A stretch of DNA of 64,000 nucleotides from Prauserella flavalba (GTDB lineage: Bacteria > Actinomycetota > Actinomycetes > Mycobacteriales > Pseudonocardiaceae). The stretch covers positions 124,001-188,000 of the forward strand of contig NZ_MASU01000006.1 in NCBI RefSeq assembly GCF_003202235.1, read 5' to 3'. Position numbers and translations under genes: made by a program. The notes below the pieces were generated by a model, which saw only the letters and a list, made by a program, of their open reading frames with translations, was not told the DNA's origin and did no database searches. Of this stretch, positions 8,509 through 16,382 are shown piece by piece (position 1 is the first letter of the stretch; the number at the start of each line of letters is the position of its first letter).

Positions 8509-9312
8509 ATGTGCGGCCGATACGCCGCCACCAAGGACCCGGCCACGTTGATGAAGGAGTTCGACGCGGCCGACGGTACCGAGGGGCACGCGCCGACCGA
8601 GAACTACAACGTCGCGCCGACGAAGAACGTCATCAGCGTCGTCGAGCGGCACCCGCGCGACGACGACGGCAACGTGCAGGAGGACGAGCCCGCGGTGCGC
8701 AGCCTGCGCGTCATGCGCTGGGGGCTCGTGCCGTTCTGGGCCAAGGACGCCGGCATCGGCAGCCGCATGATCAACACGCGCGCGGAGACCGCGACCGAGA
8801 AGCCGGCGTTCCGCAAGGCGCTGTCGCGGCGCCGCTGCCTGATCCCCGCCGACGGCTGGTACGAGTGGCGGGTCGCCGAGGGCGCGGGCAAGAAGGCGCC
8901 CAAGGAGCCGTTCTTCATGACCACGCGCGACGGCTCGTCCCTGGCGTTCGCCGGCATCTGGGAGACCTGGCGCGACCCGAAGGGCGAGCCGGACGCGCCG
9001 CCGCTGATCACGTGCTCGGTGATCACGACCGACGCGATCGGCCAGCTCACCGACATCCACGACCGCATGCCGCTCGTCATGCCGAGGGACCGGTGGCGCG
9101 ACTGGCTCGACCCCGACCGTACGGACGCCTCCTCGCTGCTCGAACCGCCGAGCCTCGAGTGGGCCGACTCGCTCGAGCTGCGGCCGGTGTCCACCAAGGT
9201 CAACAGCGTCCGCAACAACGGGCCCGGCCTGCTCGAGCGCGTCGAGACCGAGCCGGCGAACCTGGACGAGAGCGGCACCGGCGCCCTCTTCGAACTGCCC
9301 AACCCGAAATGA
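8509..9312 (+). CDS. SRAP-family abasic-site DNA-protein crosslink protein (YedK/HMCES)
   Basis: A 267-residue SRAP protein that shields abasic sites in single-stranded DNA by forming a covalent thiazolidine link through its N-terminal cysteine. The start ATG at 8509 gives Met-Cys-Gly-Arg-Tyr, exposing the essential Cys2 after methionine removal, and an AAGGGGAGGG ribosome site sits just upstream. Other family residues are visible: N in MINTRAET, E in LIPADGWYEW and H in DIHDRMPLV. It overlaps the following hydrolase gene by ATGA. The homologue Rv3226c holds the same relative place in M. tuberculosis. Confidence 0.92.
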   Translation: MCGRYAATKDPATLMKEFDAADGTEGHAPTENYNVAPTKNVISVVERHPRDDDGNVQEDEPAVRSLRVMRWGLVPFWAKDAGIGSRMINTRAETATEKPAFRKALSRRRCLIPADGWYEWRVAEGAGKKAPKEPFFMTTRDGSSLAFAGIWETWRDPKGEPDAPPLITCSVITTDAIGQLTDIHDRMPLVMPRDRWRDWLDPDRTDASSLLEPPSLEWADSLELRPVSTKVNSVRNNGPGLLERVETEPANLDESGTGALFELPNPK

Positions 9313-9923
9313 CCAGCAAGCGGATCGACACCCCGCACGGCCCGGCCCGTGCCGAGCTGCACTGCGCCGAGGAGGGCACGGCCGGGCTGCTGCTCGGGCA
9401 CGGCGCGGGCGGCGGGATCGAGGCGCCCGACCTGGTGGCGGTCACCAGGTCGGCGCGCGACGCGGGCGTGCACGTCGCGCTGGTCGAGCAGCCCTACCGC
9501 GTCGCGGGCAGGCGTGCCCCCGCGCCCGCGAAGCAGCTCGACGCGGCGTGGCTCGCGGTGGCCGAGGACCTCTCCGCGACGTGGTTCGACGGCCTCCCGC
9601 TGGTGTTCGGTGGCCGCTCGTCCGGCGCGAGGGTCGCGTGCCGCACGGCGGCGCAGGGACAGGCCGTCGCCGTGCTCTGCCTCGCGTTTCCCGAGCACCC
9701 GCCGGGCAAGCCGGAGCGGACCCGCCAGCCCGAGCTGGACGGCGTCGAGGTGCCGACGCTGGTCGTGCAGGGCGAGAACGACCCCTTCGGCAGGCCGGAG
9801 CCCGGCCCGCACCACGAGGTCGTGGTGGTGCCCGGCGACCACAGCCTCAAGGCCGGGCTCGACGGGGTGTCGCGGGCCGCCTCCGAGTGGCTCGGCCGGG
9901 TGCTGCGTCCGCTCGTGACGTGA
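9309..9923 (+). CDS. Alpha/beta hydrolase of the KANL3/Tex30-like family
   Basis: A 204-residue alpha/beta hydrolase. Visible elements are LLLGHGAGGGIEAPDL (oxyanion region), GGRSSGARVACR containing the nucleophile Ser in a G-x-S-S-G elbow, VQGENDPFG with the acid and PGDHSLK with the catalytic histidine. The set fits the short KANL3/Tex30/dienelactone hydrolase-like group. Substrate is unknown. It overlaps the SRAP gene by ATGA, so both are co-expressed, which hints at a stress or repair setting but does not define a role. Confidence 0.78.
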   Translation: MTSKRIDTPHGPARAELHCAEEGTAGLLLGHGAGGGIEAPDLVAVTRSARDAGVHVALVEQPYRVAGRRAPAPAKQLDAAWLAVAEDLSATWFDGLPLVFGGRSSGARVACRTAAQGQAVAVLCLAFPEHPPGKPERTRQPELDGVEVPTLVVQGENDPFGRPEPGPHHEVVVVPGDHSLKAGLDGVSRAASEWLGRVLRPLVT

Positions 9924-9926
9924 GAC

Positions 9927-10403
9927 TCAGCCCGCGATGGGCGCCACGATGGCGGTGGTGAGCGTCACCAGGTCGGCGGGTGCGAGCTCGATCTCCAGCC
10001 CGCGCCGCCCGCCGGAGCAGAGCACCGTGTCGAACCGCTGCGCCGACTCGTCCACCACGACGGGCAGGCGCGAGCGCTGGCCGAGCGGGGAGATGCCGCC
10101 GAGGACGTAGCCGGTGGCCCGCTGCGCGGCCGCCGCGTCGGCCAGCTTCGCCCGCTTGCCGCCGACGGCCGCCGCGAGAGCCTTGAGATCGAGCTGCCCG
10201 GTCACGGGCACGACGCCCACGGTGAGCTTGCCGTCGACCTCGGCCACCAGGGTCTTGAACACCCGCGCCGGGTCCACCCCGAGCACCTCCGCGGCCTCCG
10301 TGCCGTAGGACTCGTGTCGCGGATCGTGGTCGTACGTGTGCACGGTGTGCTCGATCTTCTTCTTGCCGAGCAACGCCGTTGCGGGAGTGCCTTTTCCAGC
10401 CAC
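9927..10403 (-). CDS. ybaK: Cys-tRNA(Pro)/Cys-tRNA(Cys) deacylase YbaK/EbsC family
   Basis: A 158-residue editing protein that hydrolyses mischarged Cys-tRNA(Pro). The N-terminal segment ([19 protein letters not shown]), the [27 protein letters not shown] core, the lysine of GKRAKLAD and the [11 protein letters not shown] block are all characteristic. I chose the GTG at 10403 because the longer frame upstream lies over the sigR promoter and has no family sequence. It converges with the hydrolase gene, leaving three bases, and diverges from sigR. Confidence 0.9.
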   Translation of the reverse strand: MAGKGTPATALLGKKKIEHTVHTYDHDPRHESYGTEAAEVLGVDPARVFKTLVAEVDGKLTVGVVPVTGQLDLKALAAAVGGKRAKLADAAAAQRATGYVLGGISPLGQRSRLPVVVDESAQRFDTVLCSGGRRGLEIELAPADLVTLTTAIVAPIAG

Positions 10404-10425
10404 GACCGCGCATCCTATCCGGCCA

Positions 10426-10451
10426 GGAATTCGCGACGAGCCGCTCGCGTT
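10426..10451 (+). promoter_or_regulatory. SigR-type autoregulatory promoter for sigR-rsrA
   Basis: GGAAT at 10426-10430 and GTT at 10449-10451 are separated by exactly 18 bases, matching the SigR/SigH consensus GGAAT-N18-GTT of actinomycetes. It lies about 130 bp before the sigR start and reads toward it, so positive autoregulation by the thiol-stress sigma factor is expected. Confidence 0.8.
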
Positions 10452-10580
10452 ACACCGATCGTGCCGACCACTCTGACCAGTACCCCCAACCGTTTCCGCG
10501 TATCGTGGGAGCCGACGTCCGAGCCGTCGGCAGCGGGCACCACACGCCGGCGCCACAGCGCCGATCTGGAAGGGAAAGGT

Positions 10581-11222
10581 TTGCCGAGCACGCAGAACTC
10601 AGCGGAGCCCACGGCCACCCCGGCTGACACGGAGCAGGAGCAGGAGCGGGCCGAGCGCTTCGAACGCGACGCCATGCCCCTGCTCGACCAGCTCTACTCG
10701 GCGGCGTTGCGCATGACCCGTAACCCCGCCGACGCCGAGGACCTGGTGCAGGAGACCTACCTCAAGGCCTATGCGGCGTTCGCGTCCTTCAAAAAGGGCA
10801 CGAACCTCAAGGCCTGGATGTACCGGATCCTCACCAACACCTACATCAACGGCTACCGCAAGCGGCAGCGTCAGCCCCTCCAGCAGCCCACGGAGGAGAT
10901 CACCGACTGGCAGCTCGCCCAGGCGGAGAGCCACACGTCGAGCGGCCTGCGCTCGGCCGAGGTCGAGGCGATGGACAACCTGCCGGACGTCGACGTGAAG
11001 GCGGCGCTGCAGCAGCTGCCCGAGGAATTCCGGCTCGCCGTGTACCTCGCCGACGTCGAGGGCTTCGCCTACAAGGAAATCGCAGAGATCATGGATACCC
11101 CCATCGGCACGGTGATGTCGCGACTGCACCGGGGCCGCAGCCAGCTGCGCGGCCTGCTCGCCGACGTCGCCAGGGAGCGCGGGTTCATCCGTTCCGCCCA
11201 GCAGGAGGTGGCCGGACGATGA
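10581..11222 (+). CDS. sigR: ECF sigma factor SigR (SigH-like), thiol-oxidative stress
   Basis: A 213-residue group 4 sigma factor. Region 2 ([43 protein letters not shown]) recognises the -10 element. Region 4 ([44 protein letters not shown]) recognises -35. The TTG at 10581 follows GGAAGGGAAAGG and was chosen as start. The same frame stays open for 89 codons upstream, across its own promoter, so a longer isoform like the S. coelicolor SigR' could be made from an upstream transcript. Its stop overlaps rsrA by ATGA. It should control thioredoxin and mycothiol genes. Confidence 0.93.
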   Translation: MPSTQNSAEPTATPADTEQEQERAERFERDAMPLLDQLYSAALRMTRNPADAEDLVQETYLKAYAAFASFKKGTNLKAWMYRILTNTYINGYRKRQRQPLQQPTEEITDWQLAQAESHTSSGLRSAEVEAMDNLPDVDVKAALQQLPEEFRLAVYLADVEGFAYKEIAEIMDTPIGTVMSRLHRGRSQLRGLLADVARERGFIRSAQQEVAGR

Positions 11223-11551
11223 GCACTCTGGACGGTTCAGGCAAGTCCGACAAGGTCCATTGCGAAGAGGCGCTCGCCGAGATCTTCCTGCTGCTGGACA
11301 AGGAGTGCAGCCCCGAGCGCGACGCCGAGCTGCGCAGGCACATCGACGACTGCCCGCCGTGCCTCGAGGAGTACGGCATCGACGAGCAGCTCAAGCAGCT
11401 GCTGGCCCGCAAGTGCGGGGGTGACCACGCCCCGGCGGAGCTCAAGAACCGGTTGCGGGCCTCGATTCGCAAGACCGTGGAGGAGCATGGCGGCCACCGG
11501 ATCTCCGAGACCGAGGTGACCGTGGAGCGGGTCACCGAAGGCAGCGACTGA
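11219..11551 (+). CDS. rsrA: Zinc-binding redox anti-sigma factor RsrA
   Basis: A 110-residue ZAS-family anti-sigma factor that holds SigR in the reduced state and releases it when its cysteines form disulfides. The zinc motif H41-x3-C45-x2-C48 is present, with the extra ligand or switch cysteine C15 (VHCEEALAE) and further cysteines C30 and C66. The C-terminal third is charged and probably flexible. Coupling with sigR through ATGA should keep the two proteins in balance. A strong hairpin follows. Confidence 0.93.
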   Translation: MSTLDGSGKSDKVHCEEALAEIFLLLDKECSPERDAELRRHIDDCPPCLEEYGIDEQLKQLLARKCGGDHAPAELKNRLRASIRKTVEEHGGHRISETEVTVERVTEGSD

Positions 11552-11563
11552 CGTCACACGCAC

Positions 11564-11597
11564 GCGGCCCCGGCACCGAGAACGGTGCCGGGGCCGC
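11564..11597. terminator. GC-rich hairpin between rsrA and bL37 genes
   Basis: A perfect 14-bp stem (11564-11577 GCGGCCCCGGCACC against 11584-11597) encloses a six-base loop GAGAAC. It lies between converging genes and has no T-run on either side, as is usual for high-GC actinomycetes. It probably terminates both transcripts. Confidence 0.75.
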
Positions 11598-11615
11598 TGT
11601 GTTCGCCTCGCCTGC

Positions 11616-11690
11616 TCAGGCGTTGGGCTTCTTGCCGTGGTTCGCGCCGTTCTTCTTCCGGTCGCGACGCTTACGGGCACGCTTCGACAT
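11616..11690 (-). CDS. Ribosomal protein bL37 (24 residues, COX24-like)
   Basis: A 24-residue basic peptide, MSKRARKRRDRKKNGANHGKKP plus N-A, preceded by AGGAG at proper spacing. It matches the actinobacterial ribosomal protein bL37 first seen in mycobacterial ribosome structures, related to the AURKAIP1/COX24 domain. It occupies the same spot beside sigH-rshA in mycobacteria. It is far shorter than usual gene-calling cut-offs, so it is often missed. Lys/Arg-rich content fits rRNA binding. Confidence 0.88.
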   Translation of the reverse strand: MSKRARKRRDRKKNGANHGKKPNA

Positions 11691-11845
11691 GTTCACTCCT
11701 CCATGACTGGCTCCATCTAGTGTGTCATGGGGAGTGACGCTGCCCGCCGGAGGTGTGCCGGGGGTGCCGCGCTCTGGTTGTATTGCGGACGGTGCGTGGG
11801 CCTGCGCACCGTGATCGAGAATGACGTTCGGTGGTCGAATAAGCC

Positions 11846-13354
11846 ATGTCCACGCTAGCCGAGCTGCTCGCGGAGAACACCGGACTGCCTGGTGAGGCGG
11901 TCGACCATCTGCAGATGGTCGTGGCCGAATGGCAGCTGCTGGCCGATCTCTCCTTCGCGGACTTCCTCATGTGGGTTCCCGTGGAGGAGGGTGAGGGCGA
12001 CTTCGTCTGCGTCGCGCAGGTGCGCCCGACGACGGGCCCGACGGCCCATCCCGAGGACGTCGTGGGCACGCGGTTCACGAACGAGGATCACCCGCAGCTC
12101 GGCAGGGCGATGCGGGAGGTCCGGCTCTGCCGCGAGGAGGACCCGCACTGGTACCGCGACCTGCCGATGCGCAGGGAGGCCGTGCCGGTCAAGTTCGGCG
12201 AGGGGGTGATCGCCGTGCTGAGCAGGGAGACCAACCTCGCGTCGCCGAGGGTGCCGAGCCCCCTGGAGATCGCCTACCTCGGCAGTGCGGCGGACCTGTG
12301 CCAGATGATGGCCGACGGCACGTTCCCGAGCCCGGACGGCGGCACCGACGTGCACACCAGCCCGCGGGTCGGCGACGGGCTGATCCGGCTCGACCAGAGC
12401 GGCACGGTGGTGTTCGCGAGCCCCAACGGGCAGTCGGCCTACCACCGCATGGGCTACGAGTCCGATCTCATCGGCACGCGGCTCGCGCCGCTCACGCGGT
12501 CGCTGATCCGCGACCCGTTCGACGCCACCGAGGTCTCGCACCGCATCCTCGACGCGCTCGACGGCAAGCCGGGCAGCCGCACCGAGGTGGAGTCGCGGCG
12601 CGGGGCTGTGGTGTTGTTCCGCGCGCTGCCGCTGCGGCCCGCGGGGCGGCCGGCCGGGGCGCTCGTGCTGGCGCGCGACGTCACGGAGGTGAAGCGGCGC
12701 GACCGGGCGCTGCTGTCGAAGGACGCGACGATCCGGGAGATCCACCACCGGGTCAAGAACAACCTGCAGACCGTCGCCGCGCTGCTGCGGCTCCAGTCGC
12801 GGCGTACGCAGAGCAATGAGGCGCGGCAGGCGCTGAGCGAGTCCGTGCGGCGGGTGTCCTCGATCGCGATGGTGCACGAGGCGCTGTCGATGTCGGTGGA
12901 CGAGCGAGTGGACCTCGACAAGCTGCTCGACAACGTGCTGCCGATGGTGGGCGAGGTCGCGACGGCCGAGGCGCACGTGAAGCTCACCCGCTCCGGATCC
13001 TTCGGCGTCGTCGTCGCCGAGATCGCCACGCCGCTGGTGATGGTGGTCGCCGAGCTCGTGCAGAACGCCGTCGGCCACGCCTTCGTGCCGGGACGGCCCG
13101 GTCAGGTCGAGATCCAGGTGAGCCGCTCGGCGCGCTGGCTCGACATCGTCGTGCGCGACGACGGCAAGGGCCTGCCCGCCGGTTTCTCGCTGGAGCGGGC
13201 CGACGGTCTCGGCCTGCAGATCGCGCGGACCCTCGTCGAATCGGAACTGCGCGGATCGCTGTCGCTTCGGGGCGTGCGGGACGGTGATTCCTCCGGCCGC
13301 CGCTCCGGCGGTACCGAGGCCGCCCTGCGCATCCCGTTGAGCCGCCGCGTCTGA
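11846..13354 (+). CDS. pdtaS: Sensor histidine kinase PdtaS (HisKA_2 type)
   Basis: A 502-residue soluble kinase. Residues about 1-160 form a GAF-like domain and about 175-285 a PAS domain (GLIRLDQSGTVVFASPNG). The HisKA_2 box EIHHRVKNNLQTVAALLRLQ follows, with H301 the likely phosphorylated residue, then an HATPase domain (N of ELVQNAVGHAF, DDGKGLP, GLGLQI). It resembles M. tuberculosis PdtaS (Rv3220c), whose partner PdtaR is an RNA-binding antiterminator; no pdtaR is visible here. No transmembrane segment is seen. The gene converges with whiB1. Confidence 0.9.
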   Translation: MSTLAELLAENTGLPGEAVDHLQMVVAEWQLLADLSFADFLMWVPVEEGEGDFVCVAQVRPTTGPTAHPEDVVGTRFTNEDHPQLGRAMREVRLCREEDPHWYRDLPMRREAVPVKFGEGVIAVLSRETNLASPRVPSPLEIAYLGSAADLCQMMADGTFPSPDGGTDVHTSPRVGDGLIRLDQSGTVVFASPNGQSAYHRMGYESDLIGTRLAPLTRSLIRDPFDATEVSHRILDALDGKPGSRTEVESRRGAVVLFRALPLRPAGRPAGALVLARDVTEVKRRDRALLSKDATIREIHHRVKNNLQTVAALLRLQSRRTQSNEARQALSESVRRVSSIAMVHEALSMSVDERVDLDKLLDNVLPMVGEVATAEAHVKLTRSGSFGVVVAEIATPLVMVVAELVQNAVGHAFVPGRPGQVEIQVSRSARWLDIVVRDDGKGLPAGFSLERADGLGLQIARTLVESELRGSLSLRGVRDGDSSGRRSGGTEAALRIPLSRRV

Positions 13355-13379
13355 CGCCCGGCCCCCGGAGCCTCGCCGA

Positions 13380-13491
13380 CCGCAGTGAAGGCCACCTTGC
13401 CTTCGCCCACCCGTCTCCCGCCACCACCCAAACGGAGGCGCTCCGCGCCGCTGTGTTCGATTCCACGCAGTGAAGGTGGCCTTCACTGCGG
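13380..13491. repeat. Palindromic intergenic element, copy B (long form)
   Basis: Perfect 19-bp arms, CCGCAGTGAAGGCCACCTT at 13380-13398 and its complement at 13473-13491, enclose an inner module shared with copies A and E but reversed in orientation. It lies between the converging pdtaS and whiB1 genes, 26 bp after the pdtaS stop. A terminator role is likely. Confidence 0.82.
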
Positions 13492-13533
13492 AGGGGGGCG
13501 CGTTTGACGGCGACCAAACAACCCCGCACACGC

Positions 13534-13570
13534 TTGAGGGCCGGCACCCGAGACGGATGCCGGCCCTCAA
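13534..13570. terminator. Hairpin downstream of whiB1
   Basis: A 16-bp stem with one mismatch (13534-13549 TTGAGGGCCGGCACCC against 13555-13570) has a five-base loop. It lies 65 bp beyond the whiB1 stop on the minus strand and probably ends that transcript, while the adjacent palindromic element serves pdtaS. Confidence 0.7.
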
Positions 13571-13635
13571 ACCTTTTGCCGCTGTTTGAATTGCGTTAAA
13601 GCATTACGCGGCAAAAGGCATTCGCTTGAGTGCGA

Positions 13636-13890
13636 TCAGAAGTTGCTGCGCGTGCCGATCTGCGCACGGCGACGCTTGAGCGCGCGCCGCTCGTCCTCGC
13701 TCATGCCGCCCCACACGCCGGCGTCCTGGCCGCTGGCCAGTGCCCAGGCCAGGCAGTCGGAAGCGACGGTGCAGCGGTGGCACACGGACTTCGCCGCGGT
13801 GATCTGCGACAGAGCAGGACCACTGGTCCCCACAGGGAAGAAGAGTTCCGGGTCCTCGTCTCGGCAGGCCGCGCGGTGGCGCCAGTCCAT
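13636..13890 (-). CDS. whiB1: Iron-sulfur transcription factor WhiB1
   Basis: An 84-residue WhiB-family protein. The four cluster ligands C9, C37, C40 and C46 match the spacing of WhiB1, the GVWGG turn lies at 58-62, and the C-terminus is a basic helix (RRALKRRRAQ) for DNA contact. WhiB1 carries a nitric-oxide-sensitive 4Fe-4S cluster and binds the principal sigma factor. It is essential in mycobacteria. The upstream region carries two CRP-like sites, matching the known cAMP-CRP control of whiB1 in M. tuberculosis. Confidence 0.95.
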   Translation of the reverse strand: MDWRHRAACRDEDPELFFPVGTSGPALSQITAAKSVCHRCTVASDCLAWALASGQDAGVWGGMSEDERRALKRRRAQIGTRSNF

Positions 13891-13959
13891 TTCCTTGAGC
13901 TCCTTTTAAGGGCGCGGCGTTCCGCGCCAGTCGTCATGGCGGTCGTTTCTTGGGGTGCT

Positions 13960-14025
13960 TGTGAATGCTTTCACGAGTCACCGAGTTCGACAAGTGTTTT
14001 CTGGCAATCGGTGAGTCAGCTCACC
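13960..14025 (-). promoter_or_regulatory. Two CRP-like binding sites upstream of whiB1
   Basis: TGTGA-ATGCTT-TCACG lies at 13960-13975 and GGTGA-GTCAGC-TCACC at 14010-14025. Both fit GTGA-N6-TCAC, and their centres are 50 bp apart. The nearer one is about 70 bp before the whiB1 start. M. tuberculosis whiB1 also has two CRP sites in its promoter, so cAMP-CRP control is a reasonable inference. Confidence 0.6.
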
Positions 14026-14177
14026 CGTGCGAGCTACTAGCCTGACCTGCGGATATGCGCCTGTCAGGTCCGTCCGTCGCGCAACGTCTTGCGGTGAACG
14101 GAGCTTCTCCGTCGCTGAGCGGCAACGTGGAGTTTGCCGGAGACGATCAGTCGATGTTGCTGACCGACCGCAACCAC

Positions 14178-15104
14178 TCATAACGCAACCGTGAGCGCCC
14201 TCGGCACGCTGATGAACTCCACTCGGGTGCGCTGCCCGACCAGATCGCCATCGACCTGCAAGTTTACCGGGACTTCAGCCGTCACGCTGACTATCGGCAG
14301 ATCGTCGTGACGCAGTAACTGCCTGCCACGGTGCCTGCTGCGGCTGCGCAGCGCCTGGCGGACGTGCCGCAGCACCGTGACGAGCCCCATGCCCCGCAGC
14401 GCGAACAGGCCGAGGCCCGTGTCGAACGAACATTCCGTGTTGAGGTGCACCGGCCGCGAGCCCAGGTAGCTCCACGGGTCCGTGTTGGACACGAACGCGG
14501 TGTGCACCTCGGCGGGCTCCTCGCCGGGCATCCGGACCGTCAGCGCCGGCCTGCCGTTGGGCGGACGCAGATAGCAGCGCACCGCCGTCCGCAGGTACAG
14601 CGAGGGACTCGTCCGCTTGCCGCGCCGCTTCTCTACCTCGCCTACCACGTCGGCGTCCCAGCCCATCCCGGCGTTGAAGGTGAACCAGCGGTCGCCCGCG
14701 AGACCGAGACCGACCTGCCTGCCGCTCTGCTCCTCGAGCGCGTGCAGCAGCCGGTGCGTGGCCTCCACCGGATCGCACGGCAGCCCGAGAGCGCGCGCGA
14801 AGACGTTCGCCGAGCCACCCGGCACGACGCCGAGCATCGGCACCGGGCCGTACTTGCCCGGCTTGCCGTCGGTGTCGGCCAGCAGGCCGTTGACGACCTC
14901 GTTGACCGTGCCGTCCCCGCCGTGCGCGACCACCAGGTCGACCTGGTCCCGCGCCGCGGCGTGCGCGACGGCCATCGCGTGACCGCGGTAGTCGGTCTCG
15001 ACGACGTCCAGCTTCACCTGGCTGGCCAGCGCGTGCGCGAGCACGTCGCGACCACCGGGAGTGGTAGCGGTGGCTTGCGGATTCACGACGAGCACTGCGC
15101 GCAC
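14178..15104 (-). CDS. Diacylglycerol kinase-family lipid kinase
   Basis: A 308-residue DAGK-catalytic-domain protein that probably phosphorylates a lipid hydroxyl using ATP. The start VRAVLVVNPQATATTPGGRD is the nucleotide-binding strand-loop. The glycine-rich motif HGGDGTVNEVVNGL and the GVVPGGSANVFARALGLP segment are family signatures, and the C-terminal beta sandwich ends with VNLQVDGDLVGQRTRVEF. I chose the GTG at 15104 because family members begin right at this motif; a GTG 30 bases earlier is possible. It occupies the Rv3218 position in the syntenic block. Confidence 0.85.
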   Translation of the reverse strand: MRAVLVVNPQATATTPGGRDVLAHALASQVKLDVVETDYRGHAMAVAHAAARDQVDLVVAHGGDGTVNEVVNGLLADTDGKPGKYGPVPMLGVVPGGSANVFARALGLPCDPVEATHRLLHALEEQSGRQVGLGLAGDRWFTFNAGMGWDADVVGEVEKRRGKRTSPSLYLRTAVRCYLRPPNGRPALTVRMPGEEPAEVHTAFVSNTDPWSYLGSRPVHLNTECSFDTGLGLFALRGMGLVTVLRHVRQALRSRSRHRGRQLLRHDDLPIVSVTAEVPVNLQVDGDLVGQRTRVEFISVPRALTVAL

Positions 15105-15416
15105 TACCGCAGAGTAGGTGAGTTCGCCCGTCACGCGGCTCGGTTGCCCGAACTAATCGTTGCGAAACTCGTCACTGCGCCGTGAGCTGTCGTGCGCGGT
15201 CGTGGACCCGCGATCCCGTGTCCCTCTGCCGGTCGCTGCCCTCCGTTCGTCCTGCCCCGAACGACAACTTCCGCCGTGACGAGTGCACCCCGGCCGACCG
15301 CCGGCTCATCGACGACAACCAGATCTTTGCTCGTGGCCCGGCCGCCCGAAAACGGCCGTCTGGGTGGCATACCATCGAAAGTGTTCACGCACGGTCATCT
15401 GACGGGAAGGCGCCCC
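15105..15416. other. Divergent intergenic region, lipid kinase / membrane protein
   Basis: This 312-bp stretch separates two divergent starts. No coding frame with family-like sequence was seen on either strand. A TACCAT at 15370-15375 could act as a -10 element for the downstream membrane protein gene. No convincing inverted repeat was found. Confidence 0.4.
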
Positions 15417-15896
15417 GTGTCGCTCGCCGACAAGTTCTCCCCCGCGCCGCGCGAGGTGCGCCTCGCCGGTCTGCTCACCGCGCTGCCGGGACTGGCGCTG
15501 CTCGCGATCGGTGTGGTGCTGGTCGTGGACTTCCTCGGCCAGGAACCCGTGGCCGGCAACAACATCTACGCCGAGGTCGGGTACTACCTCGTGCTCGGCC
15601 TCGGTGTGCTGGCGTGCGCCGTGGGGCTGCTGCTCGGCAAGACGTGGGCCCGCTCGCCCGCGCTGGTCATCAGCCTGGTGCTCGTCGGTGTGGGCTGGTA
15701 CGCCACGGGACCGTCCGGCCAGCCCGGCTTCGGCGTGCCGATCATGATCGCCGGGGCGGCGGTGGTGGTGCTGCTGTTCCGCAGGCCCTCGCGCGCGTGG
15801 GTGCTCGGCCAGGAGGAGGGCGAGAGCGAGGAGGAGGCCGCCAGGCGCGGCGGCCTCGAAGGCCGCCACGCCCAGCGGGAACGCGATCAGGACTGA
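15417..15896 (+). CDS. Four-helix membrane protein (Rv3217c position)
   Basis: A 159-residue protein with four predicted transmembrane helices: LLTALPGLALLAIGVVLVVD, YYLVLGLGVLACAVGLLLG, ALVISLVLVGVGWYATG and GVPIMIAGAAVVVLLF. It ends in a charged cytosolic tail rich in Glu and Arg. The GTG start is preceded by GGGAAGG with good spacing. No family function is known to me. It overlaps the converging acetyltransferase gene by 10 bp at the 3' ends. Position and size agree with the integral membrane protein Rv3217c of M. tuberculosis. Confidence 0.7.
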   Translation: MSLADKFSPAPREVRLAGLLTALPGLALLAIGVVLVVDFLGQEPVAGNNIYAEVGYYLVLGLGVLACAVGLLLGKTWARSPALVISLVLVGVGWYATGPSGQPGFGVPIMIAGAAVVVLLFRRPSRAWVLGQEEGESEEEAARRGGLEGRHAQRERDQD

Positions 15897-16369
15897 GTCG
15901 TCGCCAGCGCGCGCAGCGGTTCGTCCGTGAGGCGGTAGACCGTCCACTCGTCCTGCGGTGCCGCGCCCATCGCGCGATAGAACTCCACGGCGGGGTTCCA
16001 GTTCAGCACCGACCACTCCAGCCGCGCGTAGCCGCGATCGACGCACTCGCGCGCGAGCGTGGCGAGCAGCGCCTTGCCGAGGCCCGTGCCGCGCCGCTCC
16101 GGGCGGACGTACAGGTCCTCCAGGTAGATGCCGTTCACGCCGCGCCAGGTGGAGAAGTTGAGGAACCACAGCGCGAAGCCGGCCACCTCGCCGTCGATCT
16201 CGCCGACGTGCGCGAAGACGCTGGGCGTCTCGCCGAACAGGGCCACGCGCAGCTGCCCGGCGGTCAGTGTGCACTCCTGCGGCGCCTTCTCGAACTCGGC
16301 GAGGTCGTGGACGAGCTGGACGACGGCGTCGACGTCGGACTCGCGAACGCGGCGGATCAGGTGGGTCAA
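15887..16369 (-). CDS. GNAT N-acetyltransferase, SSAT-like
   Basis: A 160-residue acetyl-CoA-dependent acetyltransferase. Motif A is YLEDLYVRPERRGTGLGKAL, with the R/Q-x-x-G-x-G pyrophosphate loop. The FALWFLNFSTWRGVNGIYLED block and LEWSVLNWNPAVEFYRAMGA are typical of the spermidine/thialysine acetyltransferase (SSAT) branch, so a polyamine or small amine substrate is plausible. The start is TTG preceded by AGGAG. It matches Rv3216 in position. Confidence 0.82.
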   Translation of the reverse strand: MTHLIRRVRESDVDAVVQLVHDLAEFEKAPQECTLTAGQLRVALFGETPSVFAHVGEIDGEVAGFALWFLNFSTWRGVNGIYLEDLYVRPERRGTGLGKALLATLARECVDRGYARLEWSVLNWNPAVEFYRAMGAAPQDEWTVYRLTDEPLRALATTQS

Positions 16370-16382
16370 GTGAGGCTCCTTC

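Noticed and set aside
11855-13570. A 571-codon open frame on the minus strand opposite pdtaS
   Set aside because: It is Arg/His/Gly-rich shadow sequence of the kinase gene in GC-rich DNA, with no domain sense, while the plus strand encodes a complete histidine kinase.
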